A stretch of DNA of 46,791 bases from Flavobacteriaceae bacterium UBA7302 (GTDB taxonomy: Bacteria; Bacteroidota; Bacteroidia; Flavobacteriales; Flavobacteriaceae), in the NCBI GenBank assembly GCA_002471825.1, contig DKQS01000008.1, positions 1 through 46,791 of the forward strand. The letters run 5' to 3'. A model generated the notes under the pieces. It did not search any database and was not told the origin of the DNA. It was given only the letters and a program-made list of their open reading frames with translations. This document shows, one piece after another, positions 17,008 through 25,037 of this stretch; positions within the stretch are counted from its first letter, which is position 1, and the number at the start of each line of letters is the position of its first letter. The translations under genes were made by a program, and so were the position numbers.

Positions 17008-17469
17008 CTATCTCAATTTGATTTCCTGGGTTTTATCAATTGGATAGACCTTTGAGAATCCAAGTACTTTGTATTTCAAGTCACCCTTAAATTGAACCTT
17101 GATGGTTTTGTTCAAAATGGTATTGATCAGTCCGCCTAAGATTCCATTCCTATTATTCTCAAACACACGCTTGGCAGGAATTACCACCTTTAGTGGTATG
17201 GTAAACTCTTGTCGAGAAGGCACCCTAAATTCCTCCGAAGATACCTGAGCTAATTCGGCCCCGTTCACAATCACCTTGATTTCATCCGTCGCTATTTTAC
17301 CTCCAACATCATTCGGATTTTTAAAATAGGCGTTGGCTGCCAGCCGAATCGTATCCATTTGAACCGAAATCACTTGCACGTCATCTACCTTTAGGAAGAT
17401 AGGTTTTTTAGAAACAGAACACCCTAAAAGCGTAAAAGCAATAAGGAATGGAAGCAGTATTTTTCTCAT
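17008..17469 (-). CDS. LEA type 2 family lipoprotein
   Basis: A 153-residue exported lipoprotein. Residues 1-17 form a lipoprotein signal ending in LLGC (Cys17 acylated). The rest is an LEA14/WHy-like beta domain: ANAYFKNPNDVGG followed by PLKVVIPAKRVFENN. Such domains occur in bacterial envelope proteins of unknown function. It is the first gene of the operon that continues into ribD, with a -7 element at 17504-17511. Confidence 0.82.
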   Translation of the reverse strand: MRKILLPFLIAFTLLGCSVSKKPIFLKVDDVQVISVQMDTIRLAANAYFKNPNDVGGKIATDEIKVIVNGAELAQVSSEEFRVPSRQEFTIPLKVVIPAKRVFENNRNGILGGLINTILNKTIKVQFKGDLKYKVLGFSKVYPIDKTQEIKLR

Positions 17470-17503
17470 AAAGTATGCCTATTTTTTTGGTAACTTGCCC
17501 CTA

Positions 17504-17511
17504 CAAAAATA
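17504..17511 (-). promoter_or_regulatory. -7 promoter element of the LEA-ribD operon
   Basis: TATTTTTG on the minus strand is an exact TAnnTTTG match, 34 nt before the lipoprotein ATG. No clear -33 element; it lies at the 5' edge of the divergent GNAT gene. Confidence 0.4.
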
Positions 17512-17520
17512 GTGTATTCA

Positions 17521-18012
17521 ATGACATCTACTGACTTTATTATTAGAGAAATTGAACCGCGAGACAACGCACAATTGGCAACTGTTGTTCGCGAAGTCAT
17601 TGTTGAAATGGGTGCCCCAACAACTGGAACCGCCTATGAGGACAAAGCTACCGACAATATGTTTGAAGCCTATCAAGAACCTAGAACCAAATATTTTGTA
17701 CTCATACACCAAGATAAAGTGGTTGGCGGTGGCGGAATCGCTCCGTTACAGGATTCTGATGGAACCATCTGTGAGTTGCAGAAAATGTATTTCAAACCCA
17801 TTGCCAGAGGAAAAGGATTGGGTTCTGAAATGATTACTAGATGTCTTGCCTTTGCAAAGGAGGTCGGGTTTAAAACTTGTTATTTGGAGACCATGCCCTA
17901 TATGAAGGCCGCTCGTAAATTGTATGCAAAAAACGGATTTACCAATATTAGTGGCCCTTTAGGAAATACCGGACATTACTCCTGTGATGTTTGGATGACC
18001 AAATCTTTATGA
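17521..18012 (+). CDS. GNAT-family N-acetyltransferase
   Basis: A 163-residue acetyltransferase of unknown substrate. It opens with FIIREIEPRDNAQLA, and the acetyl-CoA site is ARGKGLGSEMI (about residue 95), followed by CYLETMPYMKAARKLY and a YAKNGF motif near 135. The frame is open to a GTG at 17512, but the ATG at 17521 matches family N-termini better. Its stop codon overlaps the prmC ATG (ATGA), so the two genes are coupled. Divergent from the LEA-ribD operon. Confidence 0.87.
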   Translation: MTSTDFIIREIEPRDNAQLATVVREVIVEMGAPTTGTAYEDKATDNMFEAYQEPRTKYFVLIHQDKVVGGGGIAPLQDSDGTICELQKMYFKPIARGKGLGSEMITRCLAFAKEVGFKTCYLETMPYMKAARKLYAKNGFTNISGPLGNTGHYSCDVWMTKSL

Positions 18013-18860
18013 CCTTCTTAGAAACACATCAATTATTTCAAACTAGACTGAAAGAGATCTACCCTCAAACGGAAATAGAAACCTTCTTTTTTTGGGTTTT
18101 GGAAGATTGCTTCGATTTCAAACGCATTGATTATTTAATGCGAAAGGAAGAAACCATTCCAATTGAAAAGCAACAGGAAATTCAAAAAATACTAGATCGC
18201 TTGGAGAACCAAGAACCCATCCAGCATATTTTGGGCTATGCTGAGTTCTTCGGACTTACCTTCGAGGTTAGCAACAACACCCTTATTCCCAGACCAGAGA
18301 CAGAAGAATTGGTAGCCTGGGTCTTGGATGATCTTAAAACAATTTCGAGGAAAGACTTTTCCATAATCGATATTGGTACAGGAAGTGGATGCATTCCAGT
18401 TTCCTTAGCGAAAGAATTACAGATATCCGTTGATGCCGTAGACATCTCGGAAGAAGCCTTGCAAATAGCTAAAAAAAATGCACAAAGGAACAAGGTTCAG
18501 GTTGCCTTCCATCAAATGAATATTTTAACTTCAGTACAACTTCCGAAGCAATACGACATCATCATTTCGAATCCGCCTTATGTTCGTCAACTTGAAAAAG
18601 CGGAAATGAAAAAGAACGTGCTTGACTTCGAACCAGCCCTTGCCCTTTTTGTTTCTGATGAGGATCCGTTGATTTTCTATAAGGCTATCGCGGATTTGGC
18701 GAAAAAATACCTGAAGCCTAAGGGGCGATTGTTTTTTGAGATAAATCAGTATCTAGGAGAACAAACGATAGCGCTATTAAAACAAAAAGGGTATTCAGCT
18801 ATTGAACTGCGAAAAGACCTATTTGGCAACGACCGAATGATTAGAGCCTCACTTGACTAA
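18009..18860 (+). CDS. prmC: Peptide chain release factor N5-glutamine methyltransferase
   Basis: Methylates the glutamine of the GGQ motif in release factors RF1 and RF2. The 283-residue protein has the N-terminal helical domain, the hinge LIPRPETE, the SAM-binding IDIGTGSGCI and the substrate-binding ISNPPY. An in-frame TTG exists at 17991, but the ATG at 18009, which overlaps the GNAT stop as ATGA, is the natural coupled start. No gene follows for about 145 bp. Confidence 0.95.
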   Translation: MTFLETHQLFQTRLKEIYPQTEIETFFFWVLEDCFDFKRIDYLMRKEETIPIEKQQEIQKILDRLENQEPIQHILGYAEFFGLTFEVSNNTLIPRPETEELVAWVLDDLKTISRKDFSIIDIGTGSGCIPVSLAKELQISVDAVDISEEALQIAKKNAQRNKVQVAFHQMNILTSVQLPKQYDIIISNPPYVRQLEKAEMKKNVLDFEPALALFVSDEDPLIFYKAIADLAKKYLKPKGRLFFEINQYLGEQTIALLKQKGYSAIELRKDLFGNDRMIRASLD

Positions 18861-19005
18861 CTTAAATACAAATACTTCTCAACGGTAGGCGAATTGCGAT
18901 TCCCACCATCATTCATAAAACAACGTTTAGTTAACATGGAATTGGATCAGGCCACTTATCTTGTCTCCAACAAATACAATCAATCAATAAAAACGACGAA
19001 ATCGC

Positions 19006-20253
19006 ATGAAAAAACTGAAACGCATTGGCCTTGTATTCTTTTTCCTTTTGCTGTGGACAGCATTTATCGGATATGGATTCATAGATGGTTTTTTATTACG
19101 CCCCATCACTAATGATAAATCTCCAAAAAGTTTTCTTGAAGCATCAAAAGAAATCATTCAAAACAAATCGGTTGGAAATTTAGGATTCGTATTACTTGAA
19201 AATGGTCGGATAGCTGAGGAATTTTATGATTCCAAAGGCAGAGCTGTGGATCAAAACACGATGTTTCCTGTGGCCTCCATCAGTAAGTGGGTTGCTTCCT
19301 TTGGGGTAATGAAACTCGTTCAAGATCAAAAAATTGATTTGGATGCGCCCGTAGAACAATACCTTACTCGATGGCATCTGCCAGAAAGCGAATTTGATAA
19401 TTCAGGAGTTACGGTAAGGAGATTGTTATCGCATTCAGCCGGCTTGGTGGACGACCTTGGATATGCTGGATTTGAAACAAAAGATTCCGTACAGACCTTG
19501 GAAGCATCCCTCACAAAAGCCAAAGACGGACCATATTCAGAGGGTGTTGCTAGAGTTGGATACCAACCTGGAAGCCAGTACATGTATTCTGGAGCAAGCT
19601 ATGCCCTACTTCAATTATTGATTGAAGAAGTATCTGGTCAATCCTTTCAAGAATACATGAAAAATGAGGTTTTCAAGCCGCTCGGAATGACCAACTCCGT
19701 TTTCGAAAGGCAAGATCCAAATAATCCTAGGGTTGCAGAAGTATTTCAAGTGGATGGCAGCACCAGATCCATGAATTGGTTTACTGCATTGGCTGCGGCC
19801 GGACTATATACTTCAACGGGTGATTTATCAAAATTTTTAGCAGCCCATGTAAATGAAAACCCAGTGCTTTCAAAGCAGACCATTGCCAAAATGAGCGAGG
19901 CAAATTCATTCATCAACACTATTGGAATTTATGGTCTGGGACCACACCTCTACAGTCAAAATAAGACCAACTCGTTGATCATCGGTCACGATGGAAGCGG
20001 TAATGATGCGATTAACACGGCAGCTCGGATCGACCTTATGTCAAAATCCGGAATCATATTTTTAGAGACTGGAAATTGGAACTTAGCTTCTTCCATTGCT
20101 GATGAATGGCTTTTTTGGAAGGCTGGAATCGCTGATTATGTGGTAATGCAACGAAACAAGTCTTTCCTCTTAAGCATTCTTGGTATCGGATATTTGCTAA
20201 TTATTTTGGCTTCAGTGTTCATCATCAAAAGAAGAAAACAAGCTCCTAATTAA
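19006..20253 (+). CDS. Membrane-anchored serine hydrolase (class C beta-lactamase fold)
   Basis: A 415-residue penicillin-binding-like serine hydrolase. An N-terminal membrane segment (about residues 7-30) and a second one at the C-terminus (about 385-407, followed by KRRKQ) place the catalytic domain outside the cytoplasm. The nucleophile motif is Ser91-Ile-Ser-Lys94, the second motif is Tyr194-Ser-Gly, and the third is HDG in IIGHDGSGN. This family includes esterases, D-aminopeptidases and peptidoglycan enzymes; beta-lactam hydrolysis should not be assumed. It is a single gene with no close neighbour on either side. Confidence 0.85.
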   Translation: MKKLKRIGLVFFFLLLWTAFIGYGFIDGFLLRPITNDKSPKSFLEASKEIIQNKSVGNLGFVLLENGRIAEEFYDSKGRAVDQNTMFPVASISKWVASFGVMKLVQDQKIDLDAPVEQYLTRWHLPESEFDNSGVTVRRLLSHSAGLVDDLGYAGFETKDSVQTLEASLTKAKDGPYSEGVARVGYQPGSQYMYSGASYALLQLLIEEVSGQSFQEYMKNEVFKPLGMTNSVFERQDPNNPRVAEVFQVDGSTRSMNWFTALAAAGLYTSTGDLSKFLAAHVNENPVLSKQTIAKMSEANSFINTIGIYGLGPHLYSQNKTNSLIIGHDGSGNDAINTAARIDLMSKSGIIFLETGNWNLASSIADEWLFWKAGIADYVVMQRNKSFLLSILGIGYLLIILASVFIIKRRKQAPN

Positions 20254-20401
20254 TGCTTTGCATCGATTAAGAATCGTGAAATTTGGACTGCTTTAGTTTT
20301 TTGAAAAAAATAACTTTTGTATCCATTTCTGTCATGTTTTTTGAAATATTTTTGTGGTGTAGATGCAATCAAAACCAATCGTAATTACGTAATTTTTAGT
20401 G

Positions 20402-21435
20402 ATGAGAAATATCCTTTTACAATTTTTATCGAAAGTTCGTATTAACAAGTCTTACCGAACTGTTTTTTTATTATTCCTTTTGTTCGTTTTCAGCAATCAC
20501 GATTTGTATTTAAAAATGGATTCCTATTTTTTCAATCCAAATCAAGATCTAGACTCAATCTGTTTAATGGAACCTTCGAAAAGAGCGAAAACATCATTAC
20601 CCGAGATCGAATTCTAGATGCCTCCATCGTTCATAAGAATGTCCGAAAGGCTATTGAACCGGGTCTTTGGAAAGATCAGGATAGCACCATCACGTATCTT
20701 GAGTTTACTACTGGGGAAGCCGGCACTTATGTGGCAGGCGTTTCTACCAAGGAACGAAATATCAAATTTAGCGCCGAAAAATTCAATGATTACCTCAAAC
20801 ACGATGGTGTCCTCGATATGCTGGCTTATCGAAAGGAAAATAAATTACTGGAAGAGGACGCTTTAGAAGCCTATCAAAAACACGTGAAAGCCATTTATCA
20901 GGTAGGAAATGAGAAAACAGACGATTGGAAGACTGTACTTGGGTATCCGATCGAATTCGTTCCGAAGGAAAATCCATATGAAAAATTCAGCGGTGATCAC
21001 ATCGAAGTCCAGCTTTTATTAGAAGGAAATTCTTTAGCCAATCAATTGGTGTATGCCGATTATATAAGCACCGATAAAGAGCACAGTCATGGTGACTCAG
21101 GTCATAGTCATAGTCACTCTGATAATGAGGAACATACGCACACCAATGGACAACAGCTTCGAACTGATGCAAACGGAGTGATCAAGGTAGATTTGCCACA
21201 CGACGGAATTTATTACTTACGCACCATTCATATGGTTCCCGTGACGAATGAAGGTGATCTTACACACCGATCAAAATGGGCAACCTTAACCTTTGAAATA
21301 AGTCATAAGCATGGTCCTGATACCCACACCCATGAATCTCACGATCATAAAGATGGTATTCCAATTTGGGTTTTTATACTAGGCAGTGTTGCTGTTATCG
21401 GACTCTTATTCTTGTTTTTTAGAAAAAAGGGATAA
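20402..21435 (+). pseudogene. DUF4198 family His-rich membrane-anchored protein, frameshifted
   Basis: Two reading frames together make one DUF4198 protein. Frame 1 (ATG 20402) gives a signal peptide (hydrophobic TVFLLFLLFVFS) and the family start NHDLYLKMDSYFFNPNQ. The family continuation LFNGTFEKSENIITRDR runs in the +1 frame from about 20563 to the stop at 21435, with no stop codon on the way. Adding one base near 20544-20552 (CAAGATCT) restores a 344-residue protein. The second part has two histidine-rich stretches (HSHGDSGHSHSHSD, HKHGPDTHTHESHDH) and a C-terminal membrane helix ending RKKG, suggesting metal binding outside the cytoplasm. Its stop overlaps the ATG of the HupE-like gene, so coupling is intact. 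Sequencing error, recent mutation and recoding are all possible. Confidence 0.82.
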
Positions 21436-22115
21436 TGACCAAACGCCAATTACAACAACTTGTTACAGTTGTGGTCTTTCTATTGCCCCTATCGGGCTTT
21501 GCGCATGATGTTACCAGTGCAGATCAAGAATTACTGCGCAACGGCGGATTGTGGGCCTATGTCCAAGTGGGAGCTACCCACATGCTCACAGGATATGATC
21601 ATCTTCTATTTTTAACTGGGGTTATTTTTTACCTCAGCGGATTTAAAGACATTCTCAAGTTTATTACAGTTTTTACAATAGGTCATTGTGTGACACTTAT
21701 TGGAGCTACCTATTTGCAAGTAAGAACAGACGAACACCTCATTGATGCCGTAATTGCACTAAGTGTCTTGTATAAGGGATTTGAAAACTTAGGCGGATTT
21801 GAAAAACTAAAAGTCAAAGCACCGAACCTCCTATCTATGGTCGGGGTTTTTGGGTTAATTCACGGATTGGGACTTTCGACCCGCCTTCAATCATTCGACA
21901 TGGGTGATGGAGCCTTTCTATCAAAAATTCTTTGCTTCAATGTGGGAGTTGAGTTTGGGCAAATCATCGCTCTAATCCCCATTGTTTTTATCATTGCCCA
22001 ATCTCGAAAACACAAGGAGTTTAGTGCTTTCTACAAAGCAATAAATTGGTATTTGGTATTTGCTGGAATTGGTTTGTTTGCCTATCAGGTTTTTCAGTAT
22101 TTCAACCATCATTAA
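21435..22115 (+). CDS. HupE/UreJ-like membrane protein, putative metal transporter
   Basis: A 226-residue polytopic membrane protein of the HupE/UreJ group. It has a cleavable signal peptide ending in GFAHD, then the nickel/cobalt-type motif HX5DH (His49, Asp55, His56 in HMLTGYDH), then FTIGHCVTL and GLIHGLGLS in later helices. HupE/UreJ proteins move Ni2+ or Co2+, but no hydrogenase or urease genes are in the window, so the metal is unknown. Its ATG overlaps the stop of the frameshifted DUF4198 gene by one base, and the pair DUF4198-HupE is likely a functional unit in metal uptake or sensing. Confidence 0.83.
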   Translation: MTKRQLQQLVTVVVFLLPLSGFAHDVTSADQELLRNGGLWAYVQVGATHMLTGYDHLLFLTGVIFYLSGFKDILKFITVFTIGHCVTLIGATYLQVRTDEHLIDAVIALSVLYKGFENLGGFEKLKVKAPNLLSMVGVFGLIHGLGLSTRLQSFDMGDGAFLSKILCFNVGVEFGQIIALIPIVFIIAQSRKHKEFSAFYKAINWYLVFAGIGLFAYQVFQYFNHH

Positions 22116-22133
22116 AAAAATAACACGGTTTTC

Positions 22134-22170
22134 TTTGCTTCATGTAAACTATTAATCGTAATATTGCAAT
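22134..22170 (+). promoter_or_regulatory. arsR promoter with overlapping ArsR operator
   Basis: TTTG (22134-22137), 21 nt, then TAATATTG (22159-22166; one mismatch to TAnnTTTG). The -7 element lies inside the near-palindrome ATCGTAATATTGCAAT (22155-22170), which recurs before the DUF6428 gene. A repressor bound here would block RNA polymerase, as expected for autoregulated ArsR. The arrangement is inferred from sequence. Confidence 0.6.
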
Positions 22171-22183
22171 GAAACAATTAACT

Positions 22184-22516
22184 ATGGGGTTAACCAAGAC
22201 AGAAAAGTTTTCAGACCGTCAAAATGAAATAGCGCTTTTTGCCAAAGTGTTTGGTCATCCGGCACGCGTTGCCATCTTACAACACCTGTTCAAAATCAAT
22301 TCGTGTGTTTGTGGAGATTTGGTTGATGAAATCGGTCTTGCCCAACCCACCATTTCACAGCATTTAAAGGAATTAAAAAATATCGGGTTGATTAAGGGTA
22401 ATATTGAAGGCACCAGCGTTTGTTATTGTATTGATTACAACAAATGGTCTAAAATGAAAGAGATTGTCCAAGAATTCCTAAATCAAGACTTGATGGAACC
22501 CAACAACTGTTGTTAA
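22184..22516 (+). CDS. arsR: ArsR/SmtB-family metalloregulator
   Basis: A winged-helix repressor released from DNA by arsenite. The core FAKVFGHPARVAILQHL is followed by the arsenite-binding CVC motif in SCVCGDL at the start of the recognition region, then QPTISQHLKEL (DNA recognition helix). The C-terminus ends Cys-Cys, giving further thiols. An in-frame ATG at 22169 overlaps the proposed operator and -7 element, so I prefer the ATG at 22184 (110 residues, start MGLTKTEK). Operators at 22155-22170 and 22535-22550 make it the likely regulator of itself and of DUF6428-ACR3. Confidence 0.92.
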   Translation: MGLTKTEKFSDRQNEIALFAKVFGHPARVAILQHLFKINSCVCGDLVDEIGLAQPTISQHLKELKNIGLIKGNIEGTSVCYCIDYNKWSKMKEIVQEFLNQDLMEPNNCC

Positions 22517-22534
22517 AAAAATTTAATCCACTCA

Positions 22535-22550
22535 ATCGCAATATTGCAAT
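22535..22550. promoter_or_regulatory. Second ArsR operator, before the DUF6428 gene
   Basis: ATCGCAATATTGCAAT contains the perfect palindrome GCAATATTGC and differs from the arsR operator at one base only. It lies in the 48-bp gap between arsR and the DUF6428 gene, 14 nt before its ATG. Confidence 0.6.
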
Positions 22551-22564
22551 AAAAGAAGTACATC

Positions 22565-23029
22565 ATGAAACTATCAGAAGTAAAACAAGCCTTGAACAAC
22601 CTAGAGACCATAGGGTTTCAATTGCCAAATGGAGAATTAGTACCAGCACATTTTCACGTGACAGAAGTTGGGAAAATAACCAAGCACTTTATTGATTGCG
22701 GCGGTACTGTTCGGAATGAAGAAGTTGTCAATTTTCAACTTTGGAATGCCAACGATTATGACCATCGTCTGCATCCAGAGAAACTTATAAACATTATCGA
22801 GCTTTCCGAAAAAGTGCTTCAATTGGACGATTTGGAAATCGAAGTTGAATATCAAGGAACCACCATCCAGAAATTCGGAATGGATTTCAACGGACAACAT
22901 TTTTTATTGACCACCAAGCACACGGATTGTTTGGCGCGCACTGAATGTGGTGTACCTGCTGAAAAACCTCGTGTACGACTATCTACGTTACAATCCAATA
23001 GTTGTGCACCCGGAAGTGGATGTTGTTAA
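22565..23029 (+). CDS. DUF6428 family protein of the ars operon
   Basis: A 154-residue cytoplasmic protein of unknown biochemical function, seen in Bacteroidota next to arsR and arsenite-export genes. It opens LSEVKQALNNLETIGFQLPNG, has a central HFHVTEVG motif and ends with a cysteine-rich tail (CLARTEC, then CAPGSGCC). The clustered cysteines could hold arsenite, which would suit a chaperone or sensor, but this is inference. It follows an ArsR operator and precedes the ACR3 gene by 17 nt. Confidence 0.8.
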   Translation: MKLSEVKQALNNLETIGFQLPNGELVPAHFHVTEVGKITKHFIDCGGTVRNEEVVNFQLWNANDYDHRLHPEKLINIIELSEKVLQLDDLEIEVEYQGTTIQKFGMDFNGQHFLLTTKHTDCLARTECGVPAEKPRVRLSTLQSNSCAPGSGCC

Positions 23030-23046
23030 ACCCTTGAATAATTGTC

Positions 23047-24081
23047 ATGAAAAAACTCAACTTCCTAGATAAAAATCTAACTCTTTGGATATTTTTAGCG
23101 ATGGCTCTCGGAGTTGGAATTGGATATTTTGCTCCTGGTTTCCCCGAGTTTGTAAATTCTTTAAGTAGCGGAACAACCAACATTCCGATCGCCATAGGTC
23201 TGATTGTAATGATGTATCCTCCACTCGCAAAAGTCAATTACAAATTACTCCCAAAAGTTTTTGCCAACACAAAAATCTTGTCCATTTCCTTACTATTAAA
23301 CTGGATCATTGGACCTTTACTAATGTTTGTGCTCGCCCTACTCTTCCTGCAAGATTACCCTGAATATATGGTGGGATTGATACTGATTGGATTAGCGCGT
23401 TGCATTGCAATGGTTTTGGTTTGGAACGACTTGGCCGATGGGAGTAGCGAATATGGTGCCGGACTTGTAGCCTTAAACTCTATTTTTCAAGTTTTTGCTT
23501 ATAGTTTTTATGCATGGATTTTCATCACAGTCCTTCCTCCCTATTTCGGATTTGAAGGTGCCATCGTAGATATTTCGATTGCAACCATCGCAGAAAGCGT
23601 TGCCATTTACTTGGGCATTCCTTTTCTTATGGGGATTTTGAGCAGAACCGTACTCGTAAAACTAAAAGGAATTGATTGGTATCAAAGCACATTCATACCC
23701 AAGGTTTCTCCATTGACTTTGATAGCATTATTGTTTACCATTGTGGTGATGTTTTCCTTAAAAGGAGAGTTGATTGTAACCATACCTATGGACGTGGTAA
23801 TTATTGCCATTCCATTATTGCTGTATTTCACCTTGATGTTCATCATCGGGTTTTTTGTGACCAGAGCTATGGGTGCCACTTATGATAAAACCGCCTCTGT
23901 AGCCTTTACAGCAGCCGGAAACAATTTTGAGTTGGCCATTGCTGTTGCCATTGCCATCTTCGGATTGAACTCAGGTCAAGCCTTTGCTGGAGTCATTGGC
24001 CCCTTGGTGGAAGTACCAGCGCTTATTCTACTCGTAAAAGTTTCTTTCTGGTTGAAGAATAGGTATTTCAAATCTTCATAA
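23047..24081 (+). CDS. acr3: ACR3-family arsenite efflux transporter
   Basis: Exports arsenite across the inner membrane using the proton motive force. The 344-residue protein has about ten transmembrane segments. The conserved cysteine of the ACR3 family is Cys119 in GLARCIAMVLVWN, and the conserved glutamate lies in AGNNFELAIAVAI; PLVEVPALI near the end is also typical. It is the last gene of the ars operon. No arsenate reductase gene (arsC) is next to it, so arsenate would have to be reduced by an enzyme encoded elsewhere. Confidence 0.95.
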   Translation: MKKLNFLDKNLTLWIFLAMALGVGIGYFAPGFPEFVNSLSSGTTNIPIAIGLIVMMYPPLAKVNYKLLPKVFANTKILSISLLLNWIIGPLLMFVLALLFLQDYPEYMVGLILIGLARCIAMVLVWNDLADGSSEYGAGLVALNSIFQVFAYSFYAWIFITVLPPYFGFEGAIVDISIATIAESVAIYLGIPFLMGILSRTVLVKLKGIDWYQSTFIPKVSPLTLIALLFTIVVMFSLKGELIVTIPMDVVIIAIPLLLYFTLMFIIGFFVTRAMGATYDKTASVAFTAAGNNFELAIAVAIAIFGLNSGQAFAGVIGPLVEVPALILLVKVSFWLKNRYFKSS

Positions 24082-24226
24082 AGTAGCGGAGCAAACACCT
24101 CGTTTTAAAGAAAAGAAAATGCAAGTCATTCGGTTTTCCGCTTTTTAAGAACAGTCTTTTATATTTTCTTTGTTTGAATAACAACCATTGCCAGCAATGG
24201 CGGTCAAAACCATTGGAAAGGAATAT

Positions 24227-25030
24227 ATGATCCGAAAAAATAAAATTGCAAGTTTTCTTTGCATCCTTCTTTTAGGAATTGCACAAAAATCATACGGACA
24301 AACTTTGTTCGAAAAATATGGGGAACGATCCTACGTAGAAACCATAGATCTCCCAATGCTCAAAATTATCAGTGGAAAATTACAGATTCCTTTTTCCAAT
24401 ATCAACTTAAAGAATAGCCAATCTATAGAAGTATCACCAGACTTGGTTTTCTTTACCATTCAATACATGTATAAAACAACAGTGGAAGGAAAGTTCTTCA
24501 CATCCAAATATATTTTGGTCAATAAGAAGGATGAAAAAATCATTCAACACTTTAATGACAAAAATGATTATGGAGAAAATGATGCGGTACAGGTATATTC
24601 CAGCAATATTTTAATGAACAAAATTCAAATAGGACCCAATGATATCGGAATTGGCGTTATCGCCGAGGAGTACGTCAAAAGTAGGGTTACCCTATTTTCC
24701 AGGGAACTTTTTTCAATTATTAAAGTGTCAGAAAAAGGCCTGTCTATGATACTTGAAAATTATCCCATCTCGAAATCTAGTGGTGAACAAGGTATTGATT
24801 ATCAAACTTTTGAACAAGAGACTCTTGAAACACAAATATCCACATTGAAATCAACAACCAATGGATTCTTCGATTTACAAATACAAAAAACCTTTCGGTA
24901 CGAATCTAAATTGGAAGGAAAACCTGAAAAAGGACACGGTTCTGAAAAACAAGAAATGGTGACTCTCAAATTTAATGGTCAATTTTATGAATTCACCGAA
25001 GACAACAGGTTTCGCTTTTTGGGTTGGTAA
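24227..25030 (+). CDS. Secreted protein of unknown function
   Basis: Not recognised. The frame is open to a TTG at 24188, but the ATG at 24227 gives a clean signal peptide (MIRKNK, then hydrophobic ASFLCILLLGIA, cleavage near YGQ) and 267 residues. The mature part has no transmembrane segment, no cysteine and no motif I can name; it is a mixed beta-rich, charged sequence. A small inverted repeat (24185-24200) lies just upstream. It ends 7 bp from the convergent hutH gene and shows no operon partner. Base composition looks like that of its neighbours. Confidence 0.65.
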   Translation: MIRKNKIASFLCILLLGIAQKSYGQTLFEKYGERSYVETIDLPMLKIISGKLQIPFSNINLKNSQSIEVSPDLVFFTIQYMYKTTVEGKFFTSKYILVNKKDEKIIQHFNDKNDYGENDAVQVYSSNILMNKIQIGPNDIGIGVIAEEYVKSRVTLFSRELFSIIKVSEKGLSMILENYPISKSSGEQGIDYQTFEQETLETQISTLKSTTNGFFDLQIQKTFRYESKLEGKPEKGHGSEKQEMVTLKFNGQFYEFTEDNRFRFLGW

Positions 25031-25037
25031 TATCTAG

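Noticed and set aside
18894..19112. 72-codon plus-strand frame before the serine hydrolase
   Set aside because: It overlaps the hydrolase start in another frame, has no recognisable domain and shows no coding-like character.
19006..20253. Serine hydrolase as a beta-lactam resistance gene
   Set aside because: The fold is shared by many esterases and peptidases; the second motif is YSG and two membrane anchors are present, so resistance is not supported.
20614..20977. Short reverse and alternative frames in the DUF4198 region
   Set aside because: They are by-products of the real DUF4198 frame and its frameshift.
22510..23237. Overlapping plus- and minus-strand frames in the DUF6428-acr3 region
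   Set aside because: They are shadows of the DUF6428 and ACR3 genes, which have clear family sequence.
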